Below, one piece after another: positions 21,690 through 30,442 of a DNA stretch of 64,000 nt. Where the stretch lies: assembly GCA_022457155.1 (NCBI GenBank), contig JAJGOT010001005.1:1-64000 (forward strand), read 5' to 3'. Made by a program: the position numbers and the translations under genes. The first letter of the stretch is position 1, and every line of letters starts with the position of its first letter. The DNA comes from Cladopsammia gracilis (Eukaryota > Cnidaria > Anthozoa > Scleractinia > Dendrophylliidae). The notes below the pieces were generated by a model. It saw only the letters and a program-made list of their open reading frames with translations, did not search any database and was not told the origin of the DNA.

Positions 21690-22369
21690 TTAGTCTTTCA
21701 AATCTGACTTGGACACAGCGGTAAGACGATTGAGTTTTTTTTTAATCTTTTCTCGTTCTTCCTTGCGGATTTCTTTTCTGATCTTGTCAAGATCTGGCGT
21801 TTGAGTTTGAGTTTGTTTGTTTTGTGAGGGTTTTGCTTCACCAGAGCGTATTTCGTTCTTAAGTTCATAATAGCTCTCAACTTCACGGAGGATTATTTTG
21901 AACTCTGAATCGCTGATATGCTTGTCACTTAGAGCTTTTGAAACCAGCTCAAAGACAGAGTTTCGTTTTGCAAGGGCGAGTGTGTATATTTTTTCATGTT
22001 TAGTAATTTTTCTCTGAAGCCGCCTACTAAACAAAGTGATGCTGGCCGCTGAAAAACCTGTCATAGCTGCCACGCCGGCAATGACAGGGCTGGCTATGAG
22101 CCCGGCTCCTGTCAGGGCTGTGACGATTGTGGCTGAAGACAAGCCTGTAGAAATGAAACCAAAACTTACTGCGGTTCCGTGAACAATGGTGTGTGCTCGC
22201 TTGTATTTCTTCGCAACTTGTCTGTAATGATTAGCCTCCGACTCAAGCTCCTTTTGCAAGTCAGAGATTTTTTGAGTCTGAAGTCTTCACCGTTGGATAA
22301 GTCTGGGTAAAGCGATGGAGTTTCGCTGTATTCAGGAGCTGATGGCAACACATTAGCCGAGCTCATCAT
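21690..22369 (-). pseudogene. membrane protein with coiled tail, one frame break
   Basis: The upstream frame starts at 22369 with MMSSANVLPSAPEYSETPSL and matches the expected N terminus of the downstream frame, which runs to 21690. They are joined across an A-run near 22270-22275, where one base more or fewer would restore continuity. The main part has a charged helix, two hydrophobic segments (VSFGFISTGLSSATIVTALT and a following alanine/glycine-rich one), then a lysine/glutamate-rich tail. A TATATATATATACCCCCTG sequence precedes the ATG, as for virion genes. This is either a true indel or a slippage site. Function unknown; probably a virion or membrane protein. Confidence 0.6.
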
Positions 22370-22393
22370 CAGGGGGTATATATATATATATTT

Positions 22394-23068
22394 TTAATTG
22401 ATCTCAAGTTCAAATTCAAGCGGCATGTTGTTGAAGTCAAAAAGGTTATTGTGTTCATCCCTTACAGACAGTGTTATGCTGTTTACATAATCGCCAGACG
22501 AGACGTCACGCAAGATGTTCTGCTGCGTTGATTCATAGAAAACTCTCTCATAGGCCTTCCCACGAAGAGCAAATTTAGCCAAAACTGTAGAAGGCTTACC
22601 ATCGAGTAGGTTTTGTTCTTTATCGACCAGATCACAGTGGATAAAGTAAGTGCTTGGCGAGTTTAGGCGATTAACATAAAGAGCTTCAATTTCCGTTGCA
22701 GCCTTTCCATTAAGGCCTAGAAGCTCATTCAAGCTGTTTGTCAAAGAAAAGCTTTCGGTGCCATGGTTTTTTCTAATTATAAATGCATGTGAAGGCGTAT
22801 TCTTTGATATTCTCAGAGGTTTTTTGTCTTGAAAGGAGTCAAGCAAAATAGTTTGTAGATTATCCAGGTTGTAGTGCCCTGGATCGATTGTTTTACCATG
22901 AAACATTTTTCCTTCAGCCTTGTAGTTAACACCCCCACTTTGTTTCAAATTATGCCACGAATTGAAAATTGAACAAGAGACGAGCCGGATGTAGCTCGGT
23001 TTCTGAAGCGGGTGGTCGAAGTAGATGGTGTGAGGGTTCGAAGGTGCGACGATTGTTAACACAACCAT
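22394..23068 (-). CDS. penton/minor capsid protein candidate
   Basis: 224 residues, predicted all-beta in character: short alternating hydrophobic stretches, no membrane segment. It begins MVVLTIVAPSNPHTIYFD and ends in a conserved-looking strand pair (SLSVRDEHNNLFDFNNMPLE...LEIN). This ending is typical of single-jelly-roll penton or minor capsid proteins of Polintons and related viruses, where a D/N-x-x-G-x-x-F/L-D-F turn precedes the last strand. Length (about 220) also fits. It would form the five-fold vertices of an icosahedral particle. Divergent from the 534-aa gene across a 46-bp AT-rich intergenic region. Assignment is by pattern only. Confidence 0.6.
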   Translation of the reverse strand: MVVLTIVAPSNPHTIYFDHPLQKPSYIRLVSCSIFNSWHNLKQSGGVNYKAEGKMFHGKTIDPGHYNLDNLQTILLDSFQDKKPLRISKNTPSHAFIIRKNHGTESFSLTNSLNELLGLNGKAATEIEALYVNRLNSPSTYFIHCDLVDKEQNLLDGKPSTVLAKFALRGKAYERVFYESTQQNILRDVSSGDYVNSITLSVRDEHNNLFDFNNMPLEFELEIN

Positions 23069-23114
23069 TGTGTATATATATAAATATATATATTTAAAAT
23101 ATATTTATATAATC
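23069..23114. promoter_or_regulatory. divergent TATATA promoter region
   Basis: 46 bp of almost pure TATATA/AAATATA between the penton candidate (minus) and the 534-aa gene (plus). Each ATG has TATATA within about 12 nt. Confidence 0.55.
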
Positions 23115-24719
23115 ATGTTTGGCAGACGCGGTTCAAATCTCGGTCTGAACATTGGCGGTCACGATTACGGACCCCCACCCCCGTTTTTTCCTCGTCCCCA
23201 AAATCCCCTTTATCCCCAACAGAGCAGGTATATTAGCAAAAAACAGCCAACACAACCCACAGTAAATCCGCAACTTGCTTGGCTGAGTTCTCCGGAGGCT
23301 GAAAAACTCTCTACAGCCGCCAAAGCGAAGGCAATCTCAGACTTCAAAAGGCGTTTCCCGCACGCTGATATGTCAAGATTTACAACAGAAGTTTCTTTCG
23401 ACGAAAAGCACAAAGCCTCAGCAGTAGTTCTTTTCTCAGAGGGGCATGGCTCCTGGGCTATGCCTTCAGACATACCGCACAAGAATTGGACACAAGCCCT
23501 GAAAGACGCCCTTGGCTTAGAGTATATTGGCGGTTTCCCTTATCAGTTAACGTTAAACCGAAACACACAAAAGCCAATCCCTGCTGTTGAATTCGCCACC
23601 TCAATCGATAAAGACATGAGGATTGGCTCTGTCTTGAACGATGAAGCGCAAAAGATCTATGTCACGCCAACTGATTATTTCACAACGAAATACAGAAACA
23701 TTTTCAGAGACACACAAATTTCGTTCACAACCGCGAAATATGGGAGAAAGTGGCTCGGCGGTCCGCATATGAGTTTCTGGCCACAACAACTAAACTTTGC
23801 TCTGTGGTGTGCAACAACCGGCTGCGGGATCTCGCGTGACCTTCTGTTTGATAAGAACTCTACTCTCTCCCTAACTCCGCAGCTCCGATCATTTTACAGG
23901 TTTCACGTCTATTTCACAACAAGACGAATACTCTACAAGCTGGGTGGGGAACAGAGCGTGAGTGCTTTGCCAGACGACCCCACATTTAACCAGAAAGACA
24001 ACAAGTTCAACATCGACGCATACAAGAGGATTTGCCAAGAGTTCGGTGTAGACCCCAATTCTGACTTCCGTTTCACATACGGCAAAAATCACGGGCTTGG
24101 CAATGTGTACATTTGGGTCGCATATGATGGGCCCAGTTCTACTGATTACGACTATCCTGATCCCGATCTAGCCCTGTTTGATGACGAGCGCGTCACAGAC
24201 AGAAAAGACCCAAACTATCGCGCAAACGGCATATACTTCGTTCGTAACGACCAAGGCGCGGTTAGTCAGTTTGAACACTTTGTGCCGAATTATGCACAAG
24301 GGCTAACACAGCCAGGGCTCGCGCGTATGAATCAGTCAATCGAGGCCTTTGTGTACTGCATCCTGGGTGCACAAGCCAAAACCCGCAGCAGCATCATTGG
24401 AAGAGGAGGCCGGGCGTTCGAAACGCAGAGAGTATTCCTCACCCATCTAGAGGAGGCCATAATACTGAACGACATCGCAACAAGCGTACAGCGATATCAA
24501 CTTGCCATCCAAGCAACGAAAGTGCGCTTAGACTTTGCGACAGCGCCCGGAAGCTGGCTCATGCCATCACGCATGATTATCAACACAGAGAGCGTGGTGG
24601 GGTACAACAACAATCTCAAGGAGGCAACGCAAGGTATGAAGCTGGGTGTGAACAACGATGTTAACCTTGGCACAAAAAAGCCTCCCTTCGGCACATGGAT
24701 GGGGGACCAACAAAAATAA
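23115..24719 (+). CDS. 534-aa virion-associated protein of unknown function
   Basis: Start taken at ATG 23115 (MFGRRGSNLGLNIGGHDYGP); an earlier in-frame ATG at 23070 would add TATA-encoded YIYKYIYLKYIY, which is promoter sequence. The N-terminal 50 residues are glycine/proline-rich (GPPPPFFPRP). The body is globular with aromatic-rich segments such as MSFWPQQLNFALWCATTGCG and FYRFHVYFTTRRILYKLGG, and an acidic loop rich in D/P around residue 350. No nuclease, kinase, protease or membrane signature was recognised. Its position between penton and capsid genes suggests a structural or assembly role. The 3' end overlaps the next small gene by 25 bp. Confidence 0.7.
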   Translation: MFGRRGSNLGLNIGGHDYGPPPPFFPRPQNPLYPQQSRYISKKQPTQPTVNPQLAWLSSPEAEKLSTAAKAKAISDFKRRFPHADMSRFTTEVSFDEKHKASAVVLFSEGHGSWAMPSDIPHKNWTQALKDALGLEYIGGFPYQLTLNRNTQKPIPAVEFATSIDKDMRIGSVLNDEAQKIYVTPTDYFTTKYRNIFRDTQISFTTAKYGRKWLGGPHMSFWPQQLNFALWCATTGCGISRDLLFDKNSTLSLTPQLRSFYRFHVYFTTRRILYKLGGEQSVSALPDDPTFNQKDNKFNIDAYKRICQEFGVDPNSDFRFTYGKNHGLGNVYIWVAYDGPSSTDYDYPDPDLALFDDERVTDRKDPNYRANGIYFVRNDQGAVSQFEHFVPNYAQGLTQPGLARMNQSIEAFVYCILGAQAKTRSSIIGRGGRAFETQRVFLTHLEEAIILNDIATSVQRYQLAIQATKVRLDFATAPGSWLMPSRMIINTESVVGYNNNLKEATQGMKLGVNNDVNLGTKKPPFGTWMGDQQK

Positions 24720-24964
24720 ATCCACCAAACAGTCATCCATCAAACCCGATACATAAACAGGCCACACAGGCACAGGGCCTCGCAAAGGCCACACCACAGC
24801 CCACACCACAACCCACTCCACAACCCACTCCACAGCCCACACCACAGCCCACACCACAGCCCACACCACAACCCACACCACAGCCCGACTCACATCACGT
24901 AAACAAGGCACTCATTGGTGTGGGTGCGATTGCTTTAGCAGGCGTTATCGTTTGGTTTAGATAA
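24695..24964 (+). CDS. small single-pass membrane protein with PTPQ repeats
   Basis: 89 residues: a hydrophilic N terminus, about eight P-T-P-Q repeats, then a C-terminal membrane segment (ALIGVGAIALAGVIVWF) ending in arginine. Overlaps the preceding gene by 25 nt in another frame, which suggests coupled expression. Tail-anchored layout; function unknown. Confidence 0.65.
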   Translation: MDGGPTKINPPNSHPSNPIHKQATQAQGLAKATPQPTPQPTPQPTPQPTPQPTPQPTPQPTPQPDSHHVNKALIGVGAIALAGVIVWFR

Positions 24965-24973
24965 GCGCAAAGT

Positions 24974-26470
24974 TCAAGACTTCACACGCTTAGTTACCCT
25001 TTCAACAAGGAAGGCCACCACGGCAAGGATGAGCAGCCAGGCGTGTTCACCCAGAAAGGAGATGACCGACCCAGCAGCTTTGAAGATAAAACTCACAATT
25101 GAGCCAATCAAGCCAGGCAGGGCGTTGGCTGCCTTTTTGCCAAGCTCTTTAAGCCCATTTCCAATAGCCTTGGTGGCCTTTGCAAGGCTGTTCAAGGTGG
25201 CGAGTACCACAGCGCTGATGGTGATGCCAGCTGCCAGAACAATCGCTTGCAGGGTCCATCCGTATTTCTTGAAGATTTCTCTAACCCGCTCTCTCAAAGA
25301 CATGCCCCTTTCACGCACCTCAATTTCTGTGTTGACCCTTGCTAGCTCTTCTTTACATTCAGCATCCCGGGCTTCCGCGGCTTCTCTTTCAGAGGGAGAA
25401 GTGTTCTCATCCGCTATGATGCGCTTGTCTTCAGCAATTTGTCGTTCAAGCTCTTCTTTCTTCTGTTTCAGTTCGTCCAGTGGTTTCACAGTGTCCTTTC
25501 TTGCTCTAAGCTCCTCTCGGCGTCTTTCTAACCCCCTATTGTCAAGCATGCGTTTGTCGATTTCTTTTTGTAGTTTGTCTGCTTGTTGAGCAGCTTGTTG
25601 CTCATTGTCCAGTTGTTTTCGTTTAGCTTGATGCTCAGCTTCAACAGCTCTCTTTTCATTTTTTAGTCTTTGTATTGCCTCCTTATCCAGCGGCCCATGT
25701 GCATCTTCCAGTTCCTGAATCTGGTCAACAATATCTTTGCTTCTATTTCTGAGGGCATCTATGTCGCGGCGAAGGTTTTGTGCATCCGCAGCCCTTTGTT
25801 CCATTTGTTGTAGTTCCTTTTGTTTTGCTTCCAATTCTTTTCGATTTGCTTCAAGTGTAGCATTTGTTTCATTTAACTCTTTAGTCACAGACTTTCCGAG
25901 AGCAGCTTTGATCTCTTTGGGAAGAGAAGCGTTGAAAGTCTTTTCGGAATCCCCACGGCTTTTTGTGTAAAGAGGATACCATTTGTCTCTGGTATGATAT
26001 TTCACCTCGATGATGGCTCCACCTGATTTTGGTTTCGGCTCGTACCGAAAATTAAGTTGACTTCTGTCTGCGCTGGGAAACTCGTTCTGAACCTCCTCAA
26101 AGGCCATAACTTCCTTTGTTATCAAGCGTCGGCCTTGAGTATCTCCTGTAATGAAAGAGGTTTCTTCAGTGTGGGAGCCTTGTTGTTCTGGGGGCAACCT
26201 TGTTCTTGTGGCCATAGGCACTTGTTCACCAGATGGTGTGGAAGCAGCCCCTGGTTCAAAGGGGTTCGTGGTGTCACCTGGTTTAAAGTGTTGCGTGGTG
26301 TCGGTGTCGGTGTCTTTTAAGGACTGTACCCACTGATTGTATTCTTCTTCTGTCAGAGGAGGATATGGATCCAATGGGTTGTCACCGCCATCATCGTCAT
26401 CTCCTGTGTCTGGGATGAGAGAGGTTCTTTCAGTTGCCTCGTCAGGCATATCATATCCGCCTTCTGCCAT
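24974..26470 (-). CDS. coiled-coil protein with C-terminal membrane segments
   Basis: 498 residues from the ATG at 26470 (MAEGGYDMPDEATERTS); TATATATCATC lies directly upstream. An acidic N terminus (DTGDDDDGG) and a proline/threonine-rich linker are followed by a coiled coil of about 200 residues (repeated KELEAKQKEL/EELERQIAED type heptads). Two C-terminal hydrophobic regions end in AWLLILAVVAFLVERVTKRV. Element 2 has a homologue at 63359 with the same MAEGGYD start and the same divergent arrangement with the capsid gene. A long coiled coil tethered to a membrane suggests a virion membrane or entry/assembly factor. No family could be named. Confidence 0.75.
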   Translation of the reverse strand: MAEGGYDMPDEATERTSLIPDTGDDDDGGDNPLDPYPPLTEEEYNQWVQSLKDTDTDTTQHFKPGDTTNPFEPGAASTPSGEQVPMATRTRLPPEQQGSHTEETSFITGDTQGRRLITKEVMAFEEVQNEFPSADRSQLNFRYEPKPKSGGAIIEVKYHTRDKWYPLYTKSRGDSEKTFNASLPKEIKAALGKSVTKELNETNATLEANRKELEAKQKELQQMEQRAADAQNLRRDIDALRNRSKDIVDQIQELEDAHGPLDKEAIQRLKNEKRAVEAEHQAKRKQLDNEQQAAQQADKLQKEIDKRMLDNRGLERRREELRARKDTVKPLDELKQKKEELERQIAEDKRIIADENTSPSEREAAEARDAECKEELARVNTEIEVRERGMSLRERVREIFKKYGWTLQAIVLAAGITISAVVLATLNSLAKATKAIGNGLKELGKKAANALPGLIGSIVSFIFKAAGSVISFLGEHAWLLILAVVAFLVERVTKRVKS

Positions 26471-26512
26471 GATGATATATAAATATAAGTTTAAAAAACA
26501 CAAATATATACC
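26471..26512. promoter_or_regulatory. divergent TATATA promoter between coiled-coil and capsid genes
   Basis: 42 bp. The minus gene has TTATATATCATC before its ATG; the plus gene has AATATATACC before its ATG. The matching interval in element 2 is 63316-63358. Confidence 0.6.
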
Positions 26513-27757
26513 ATGGCTGTGCAACCGAATCTACTTCCATCTCACAGTGAAAAGACAGTGGGTGCCATGAAGGCAGAGCGAACCGTTAAGCGCATCACAT
26601 TCAACCCTTCTGAGGCCAATCCCGGCGAGACACTGTACGTCTCGGTGCCCAAGCTGGGCGAGCATGATGTCCTTGTGTCCGGCTCGCTTGCACTTGTGTT
26701 TAACATCAACCTAGCCGGGGGCCACGCTAACAACTTTCTCGTGCAAAATGTTTCTAGGGCCCTGGTGGACAGGCTCGTTGTAAAGTTTGGCGCCACCACC
26801 GTCGAGAACACAGTTGGGTACGACATATATAAGATATTCGAAGACCTTTTCAAATCAACCGATGAGCGGGACAACATGCTTATGGAGGGCATACAGAGTG
26901 TGGATTTGTGTAAGATCCGCTCTGTTGCTGGCGACAAGAAGACTTCCGGCGTGGATGCAGAGAACAAGCTTGAGTCAATATACAAGAATAAGTATCGCAT
27001 CAAACTGGATCACCAAATCTTAACTGATCACGGAATCATGTACCCTCAGGCCCTATACAGTGATCTGGTCTTTGAACTAACCCTAGCCCCAGCAAGCCAA
27101 GTTGTCCGAGGGTCAGACACAAGCAAGCTCGTGTACAAGTTGGAAAACATCCAGCTGGAGTACGAGACGATCAGAAGTAAGGAGCTGGCTGATGAAGCAA
27201 CAAGCACTTATACTAGCGGCAAGGGGTTCGCCTATGACTTCGTAATGCGAGATCGGGTGCATCCCTTCTCAAAAAGCGGGGACACTCGGATGAATCTTCG
27301 GGTAAACCCACAGCGCAGGTCTCTCAAGGGCATCCTCTTGCTGTTCATCAGCCCCTATGCTGCGGGTGCAAGGGACTCTGAGAACTATTTCAATCCAGAC
27401 ATCACCAAAGTTAAGGTAACCGTAAATGGGGTTCCAAACAGGGTCTACAACGAGGGTATCTCCGGCACTGACATGTGGGGTGAAATCTCCCGACACTTTC
27501 ACACGCGCGGCAGGCCCAACATGAACCTGACCAAATATCTCACAGGCAACAAGTTTGGTCTCTGGATTGACCTGCGGTCCATGGCTGACCCAGCTCTGCA
27601 CGGCAACGGCCAACGGCTCGTCAACACACAGGATGGCGTGCAACTCGAGATTGAACGAAACGGCACAGGCTTGGGAAATGCAAACTGCCACATTTTCACC
27701 ATCTCAGACTCACAGTTGAACATCATTAGCAGGCAACTGGAATCTGTACAGTACTAA
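26513..27757 (+). CDS. major capsid protein candidate
   Basis: 414 residues, no membrane or coiled segments, strand-rich, no cysteine motifs. It opens MAVQPNLLPSHSEKTVGAMK and has blocks GETLYVSVPKLGEHDVLVSG, GYDIYKIFEDLF and NMNLTKYLTGNKFGLWIDLR that recur almost unchanged in element 2 (62059-63315). It is the best-conserved long virion gene shared by both copies and sits beside the ATPase, the usual capsid-ATPase pairing of Polinton-like viruses. Length is short for a double-jelly-roll protein, so it could instead be another major structural protein. Capsid identity is inferred from context and conservation, not from a recognised motif. Confidence 0.6.
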   Translation: MAVQPNLLPSHSEKTVGAMKAERTVKRITFNPSEANPGETLYVSVPKLGEHDVLVSGSLALVFNINLAGGHANNFLVQNVSRALVDRLVVKFGATTVENTVGYDIYKIFEDLFKSTDERDNMLMEGIQSVDLCKIRSVAGDKKTSGVDAENKLESIYKNKYRIKLDHQILTDHGIMYPQALYSDLVFELTLAPASQVVRGSDTSKLVYKLENIQLEYETIRSKELADEATSTYTSGKGFAYDFVMRDRVHPFSKSGDTRMNLRVNPQRRSLKGILLLFISPYAAGARDSENYFNPDITKVKVTVNGVPNRVYNEGISGTDMWGEISRHFHTRGRPNMNLTKYLTGNKFGLWIDLRSMADPALHGNGQRLVNTQDGVQLEIERNGTGLGNANCHIFTISDSQLNIISRQLESVQY

Positions 27758-27779
27758 AATACACACGCATATATATACC

Positions 27780-27986
27780 ATGGCCACAAGCAAGATCAAC
27801 TTTTATGATAAGCCGACTCCCCTGCCATCCACCGGACCATTGTCATACAATGAAATAGAAAAACTTCTGGCAAAGGCGCCCTCTCCACCGACACATGAAC
27901 CAATTGTTTGCAAACAAACTAATATAGGCGTTGGCTATGGACCCAAGAAAGCTGCCATTCAATGCACTAATCGTGGGCCCCACTAA
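27780..27986 (+). CDS. small ORF upstream of the ATPase
   Basis: 68 codons (MATSKINFYDKPTPLPSTGP...) preceded by TATATATACC. Its last 50 bp overlap the start of the ATPase in another frame. Element 2 has no counterpart: there the ATPase ATG follows directly on a TATA motif. It could be an independent small gene, or the N-terminal part of the ATPase displaced by a frameshift. Confidence 0.4.
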   Translation: MATSKINFYDKPTPLPSTGPLSYNEIEKLLAKAPSPPTHEPIVCKQTNIGVGYGPKKAAIQCTNRGPH

Positions 27987-28536
27987 CTCTGGCAAGACAC
28001 AGTATCTTTTAAACCAACTGCGCGACACCTTTAGGGGTTGTTTTGATTACATTGTTTTATTCTGCCCCACATTTGTCAAGAACAAGACATACAATGGCTT
28101 CGTGGACCGCGATCCGCACATCTTTGTGATTATCTGCCAACAGCATGAAATCGAAGACTGGTTGAAGCTGGCGAGCTTCTTTTTCACAGGCACTAACACT
28201 TTATTCATTCTCGATGACTGCGCCGCCTCAAAAGATGTCAAAGGTCGCACAAGCCAGCTTGTCAATCTGGGGTTCAGCGCAAGGCATGACGGCATATCCG
28301 TGTGGGTCTTGACACAGCAGATCACCAGCATAGCCAAGCCATATCGTGATAACATTGCAGCGATCGTGCTCTTTTACACACCCTCCAGCAAGACAACTAA
28401 GGCCATCTTCGAAGACTATGCCGGCGAGCTCTCCCATGAGGAGTACAAAGAGTTTATCGCAAGACTCAAATCCCGCAAGTTCTCCCACCTGGTTTTCTCT
28501 CATAGGCACCCGTATGAAATTGAGTACAAGGTTTAA
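27937..28536 (+). CDS. FtsK/HerA-type packaging ATPase (A32-like)
   Basis: 199 residues from the ATG at 27937 (MDPRKLPFNALIVGP); element 2 uses the same start. Walker A is GPTNSGKT (14-21) and Walker B is LFILDD (89-94). WVLTQQITSIAK follows near residue 125, with a possible sensor glutamine. Size and motif order match genome-packaging ATPases of Polintons, adintovirus-like elements and NCLDVs, which pump DNA into the procapsid. Strongly conserved with 61419-62018. Neighbours are the capsid candidate upstream and small helical proteins downstream. Confidence 0.92.
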   Translation: MDPRKLPFNALIVGPTNSGKTQYLLNQLRDTFRGCFDYIVLFCPTFVKNKTYNGFVDRDPHIFVIICQQHEIEDWLKLASFFFTGTNTLFILDDCAASKDVKGRTSQLVNLGFSARHDGISVWVLTQQITSIAKPYRDNIAAIVLFYTPSSKTTKAIFEDYAGELSHEEYKEFIARLKSRKFSHLVFSHRHPYEIEYKV

Positions 28537-28564
28537 GGTTTAAACACAAACATATATATATACC

Positions 28565-28804
28565 ATGGATGTGCCAACCAGCCTACACAAGCTCACAGTG
28601 CTTTCACAGCTTTTGGATGAATTACACAAACACACACTTGATGCGCAAAACAAAATTATCAAAGCCGCTAGTGAGGAAAATCTGCGCCTTATGCTTCTCA
28701 ACAGATATCCCTTGCGGTTGAATTCTATGCCAGACACCATGGCGGGGCTTATACGTGAGATTGAAACTCTTTTACCAGCAATCAAGAGAATTATCGAAAA
28801 TTAA
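28565..28804 (+). CDS. 79-aa helical protein, conserved in both elements
   Basis: Opens MDVPTSLHKLTVLSQLLDEL; amphipathic helices, no membrane span. Element 2 has the same length protein at 61155-61394 with matching blocks (LRLMLxxRYPL, GLIRExExLLPxIKRIIE). TATATATATACC precedes the ATG. Conservation over the full length supports a real gene; function unknown. Confidence 0.75.
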   Translation: MDVPTSLHKLTVLSQLLDELHKHTLDAQNKIIKAASEENLRLMLLNRYPLRLNSMPDTMAGLIREIETLLPAIKRIIEN

Positions 28805-28835
28805 AAAAATACACACACACATATATATACCCCTG

Positions 28836-29437
28836 ATGATGGCACAAGCAGCTGAAGACCAGGTCGACTTGAGCGAAGTAATGCAGATGCTGGAGGCTGC
28901 CCCTGATACCGCACCTCCCACAGGTCTCGTGTGTGACGATGGCATTCCTGCCAAACGTGAGAAGCTGGCAATCCTTGTTTCAACCGGCAAGGCTAAAGAA
29001 TCTATCGGCGTGCAGCTTACACACGATCATGTGAAGCGCCTGTCAGACAAGGATGTTGACAAGTACATTAAAGGTACGAGGCCTATGTCGGCAACAAGAC
29101 AACAGAATCCCTAGTTGATTCAGCCATAATGCTCTTGTCCAAAGGAGTTGGCATGGTGGTCGACCTTGATGATGTCAAGGAATTACAGAAAGAACTCAAA
29201 AATGATTACATCATCTACCAGGAGCTGTCAAATCTTGCTGGAGGTCTTGCCCTGAGATGTGGACGATGGCTGGCACTTGCCAATGCTGCTCTCATCACAA
29301 CAAAACACGTCAAGTTTGAACGAGAGCCTGATCACAAGCCTGACTTAATAGAATTGGAACCACAACCCACACATCCAAGCAGAGACAGTGAAGGTTATCC
29401 ACTCGAGGGCTTTGATGAAGTTGGGCTGGGACCTTGA
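28836..29437 (+). pseudogene. conserved helical protein, frameshifted copy
   Basis: ATG at 28836 (MMAQAAEDQVDLSEVMQML). The first frame ends at 29114 and a second frame covers 29073-29437. Comparison with element 2 (60541-61135) shows they are one gene broken by a missing base or two near 29072. Blocks shared across copies are KREKLAILVSTGK, QLTHDHVKRLSDKDV and LALRCGRWLALANA. Element 2 is also frameshifted, but at a different place. Function unknown. Confidence 0.7.
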
Positions 29438-29533
29438 AGGAACCTGGGCGGAACCTGGGCGGAACCTAGGTGGAACCTGTCAGCACACTTGTCAAATTTT
29501 CAAAATTTTCAAAATCATATATATATACCCACT

Positions 29534-29992
29534 ATGGCCACACCACTCGAGGCGATCCCTGAAGAAACTCAAACTCCAACGCCAACTCCAACACCTGCAC
29601 GCGTTACCTCTGAGGTCCCGAAAACAAAGCCTGCAACAGAAAAAAACCCCGGCCGTGTTGCTTCTGGCAAAAGGCTAGCAGAGCGCAACCGCCTGGCCCG
29701 TGAAGCAAAGAAAAAGGCCGAAGCACAAAAGCCCGCACCCTCAACAAGTGACACCAGTGCTGCAAACCAACCCTCAACAAGTGACATAACAACTGACACC
29801 AACAGCAACTCAATCTTTTATATTCTGGGGGTTGGAGGGTTGATTGTCTCTGTTATGGGTGTGTATTACCAACGCGAAGCCATAATGCAAAAGCTTGGCC
29901 ACAAACCAAATACACCACCAGCAACACCAGCAAACACATCGACACCACCACCAGAACAACCCCCAAGACAAGGAATCAAAAAAATGGAATAA
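29534..29992 (+). CDS. single-pass membrane protein with basic GRVASGKRLAERNRLAR motif
   Basis: 152 residues from the ATG at 29534. N-terminal P-T repeats; then the basic block NPGRVASGKRLAERNRLARE at about residues 42-61; a polar S/T-rich linker; a membrane segment (FYILGVGGLIVSVMGVYY); and a proline/threonine-rich tail. Element 2 keeps the same layout at 60014-60445, with the basic block identical. The basic block facing one side of a membrane could contact DNA or the capsid; this is inference. Confidence 0.75.
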   Translation: MATPLEAIPEETQTPTPTPTPARVTSEVPKTKPATEKNPGRVASGKRLAERNRLAREAKKKAEAQKPAPSTSDTSAANQPSTSDITTDTNSNSIFYILGVGGLIVSVMGVYYQREAIMQKLGHKPNTPPATPANTSTPPPEQPPRQGIKKME

Positions 29993-30016
29993 AAAACAAA
30001 CACATATGTATACACA

Positions 30017-30178
30017 ATGGTAAATCTCTTTCAAGGCTTCGTAAACGGGGCTGCAATCGGAGGCATTCTTTTTGTTACGCTTAAATTCAACATTGTCGCC
30101 CTAAAAACAGTTTGGCAATTAGCAACACAACAGATGATCAACGAGACAACGCATAATGAAGAGTCGACTGAAATTTAA
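30017..30178 (+). CDS. 53-aa membrane microprotein
   Basis: Opens MVNLFQGFVNGAAIGGILFV; one hydrophobic segment, then a polar acidic tail. ATGTATACACA lies directly before the ATG, as for the neighbours, and it fills the gap between two clear genes. Element 2 has a (TA)n tract in this position instead and appears to have lost it. Confidence 0.55.
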   Translation: MVNLFQGFVNGAAIGGILFVTLKFNIVALKTVWQLATQQMINETTHNEESTEI

Positions 30179-30195
30179 AATCTTATATATACACA

Positions 30196-30417
30196 ATGGC
30201 TGACAATAAGCTTGTGAAGTCTATCCTCGACGCCGCAACAATAACTGGCCTTGTCGCTGGTATTGGTTGGATTGGGAAAAAGACCATCAAAGAAAACTTC
30301 ACTGCCGACCCCAGTGCAAGCTTGATGAACTATGTCAAGTTCACAGCCGCCATGGCTGGCAGCATCGCGCTGAAGAAATATCTCGAGGACCAGAAAATCC
30401 TCCCAGACAACATGTAA
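30196..30417 (+). CDS. 73-aa membrane protein, conserved
   Basis: MADNKLVKSILDAATITGLV... with two weakly hydrophobic stretches (about 11-26 and 46-58) and a charged C terminus (KKYLEDQKILP). The element 2 copy at 59702-59923 has the same length and is nearly identical in sequence, so the product is under strong constraint. TATATATACACA precedes the ATG. Probably a small virion membrane component. Confidence 0.75.
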   Translation: MADNKLVKSILDAATITGLVAGIGWIGKKTIKENFTADPSASLMNYVKFTAAMAGSIALKKYLEDQKILPDNM

Positions 30418-30442
30418 AACCATATGTATACACACAACCACA

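Noticed and set aside
25029..25589. 186-codon plus-strand frame rich in serine
   Set aside because: Antisense shadow of the coiled-coil gene 24974-26470.
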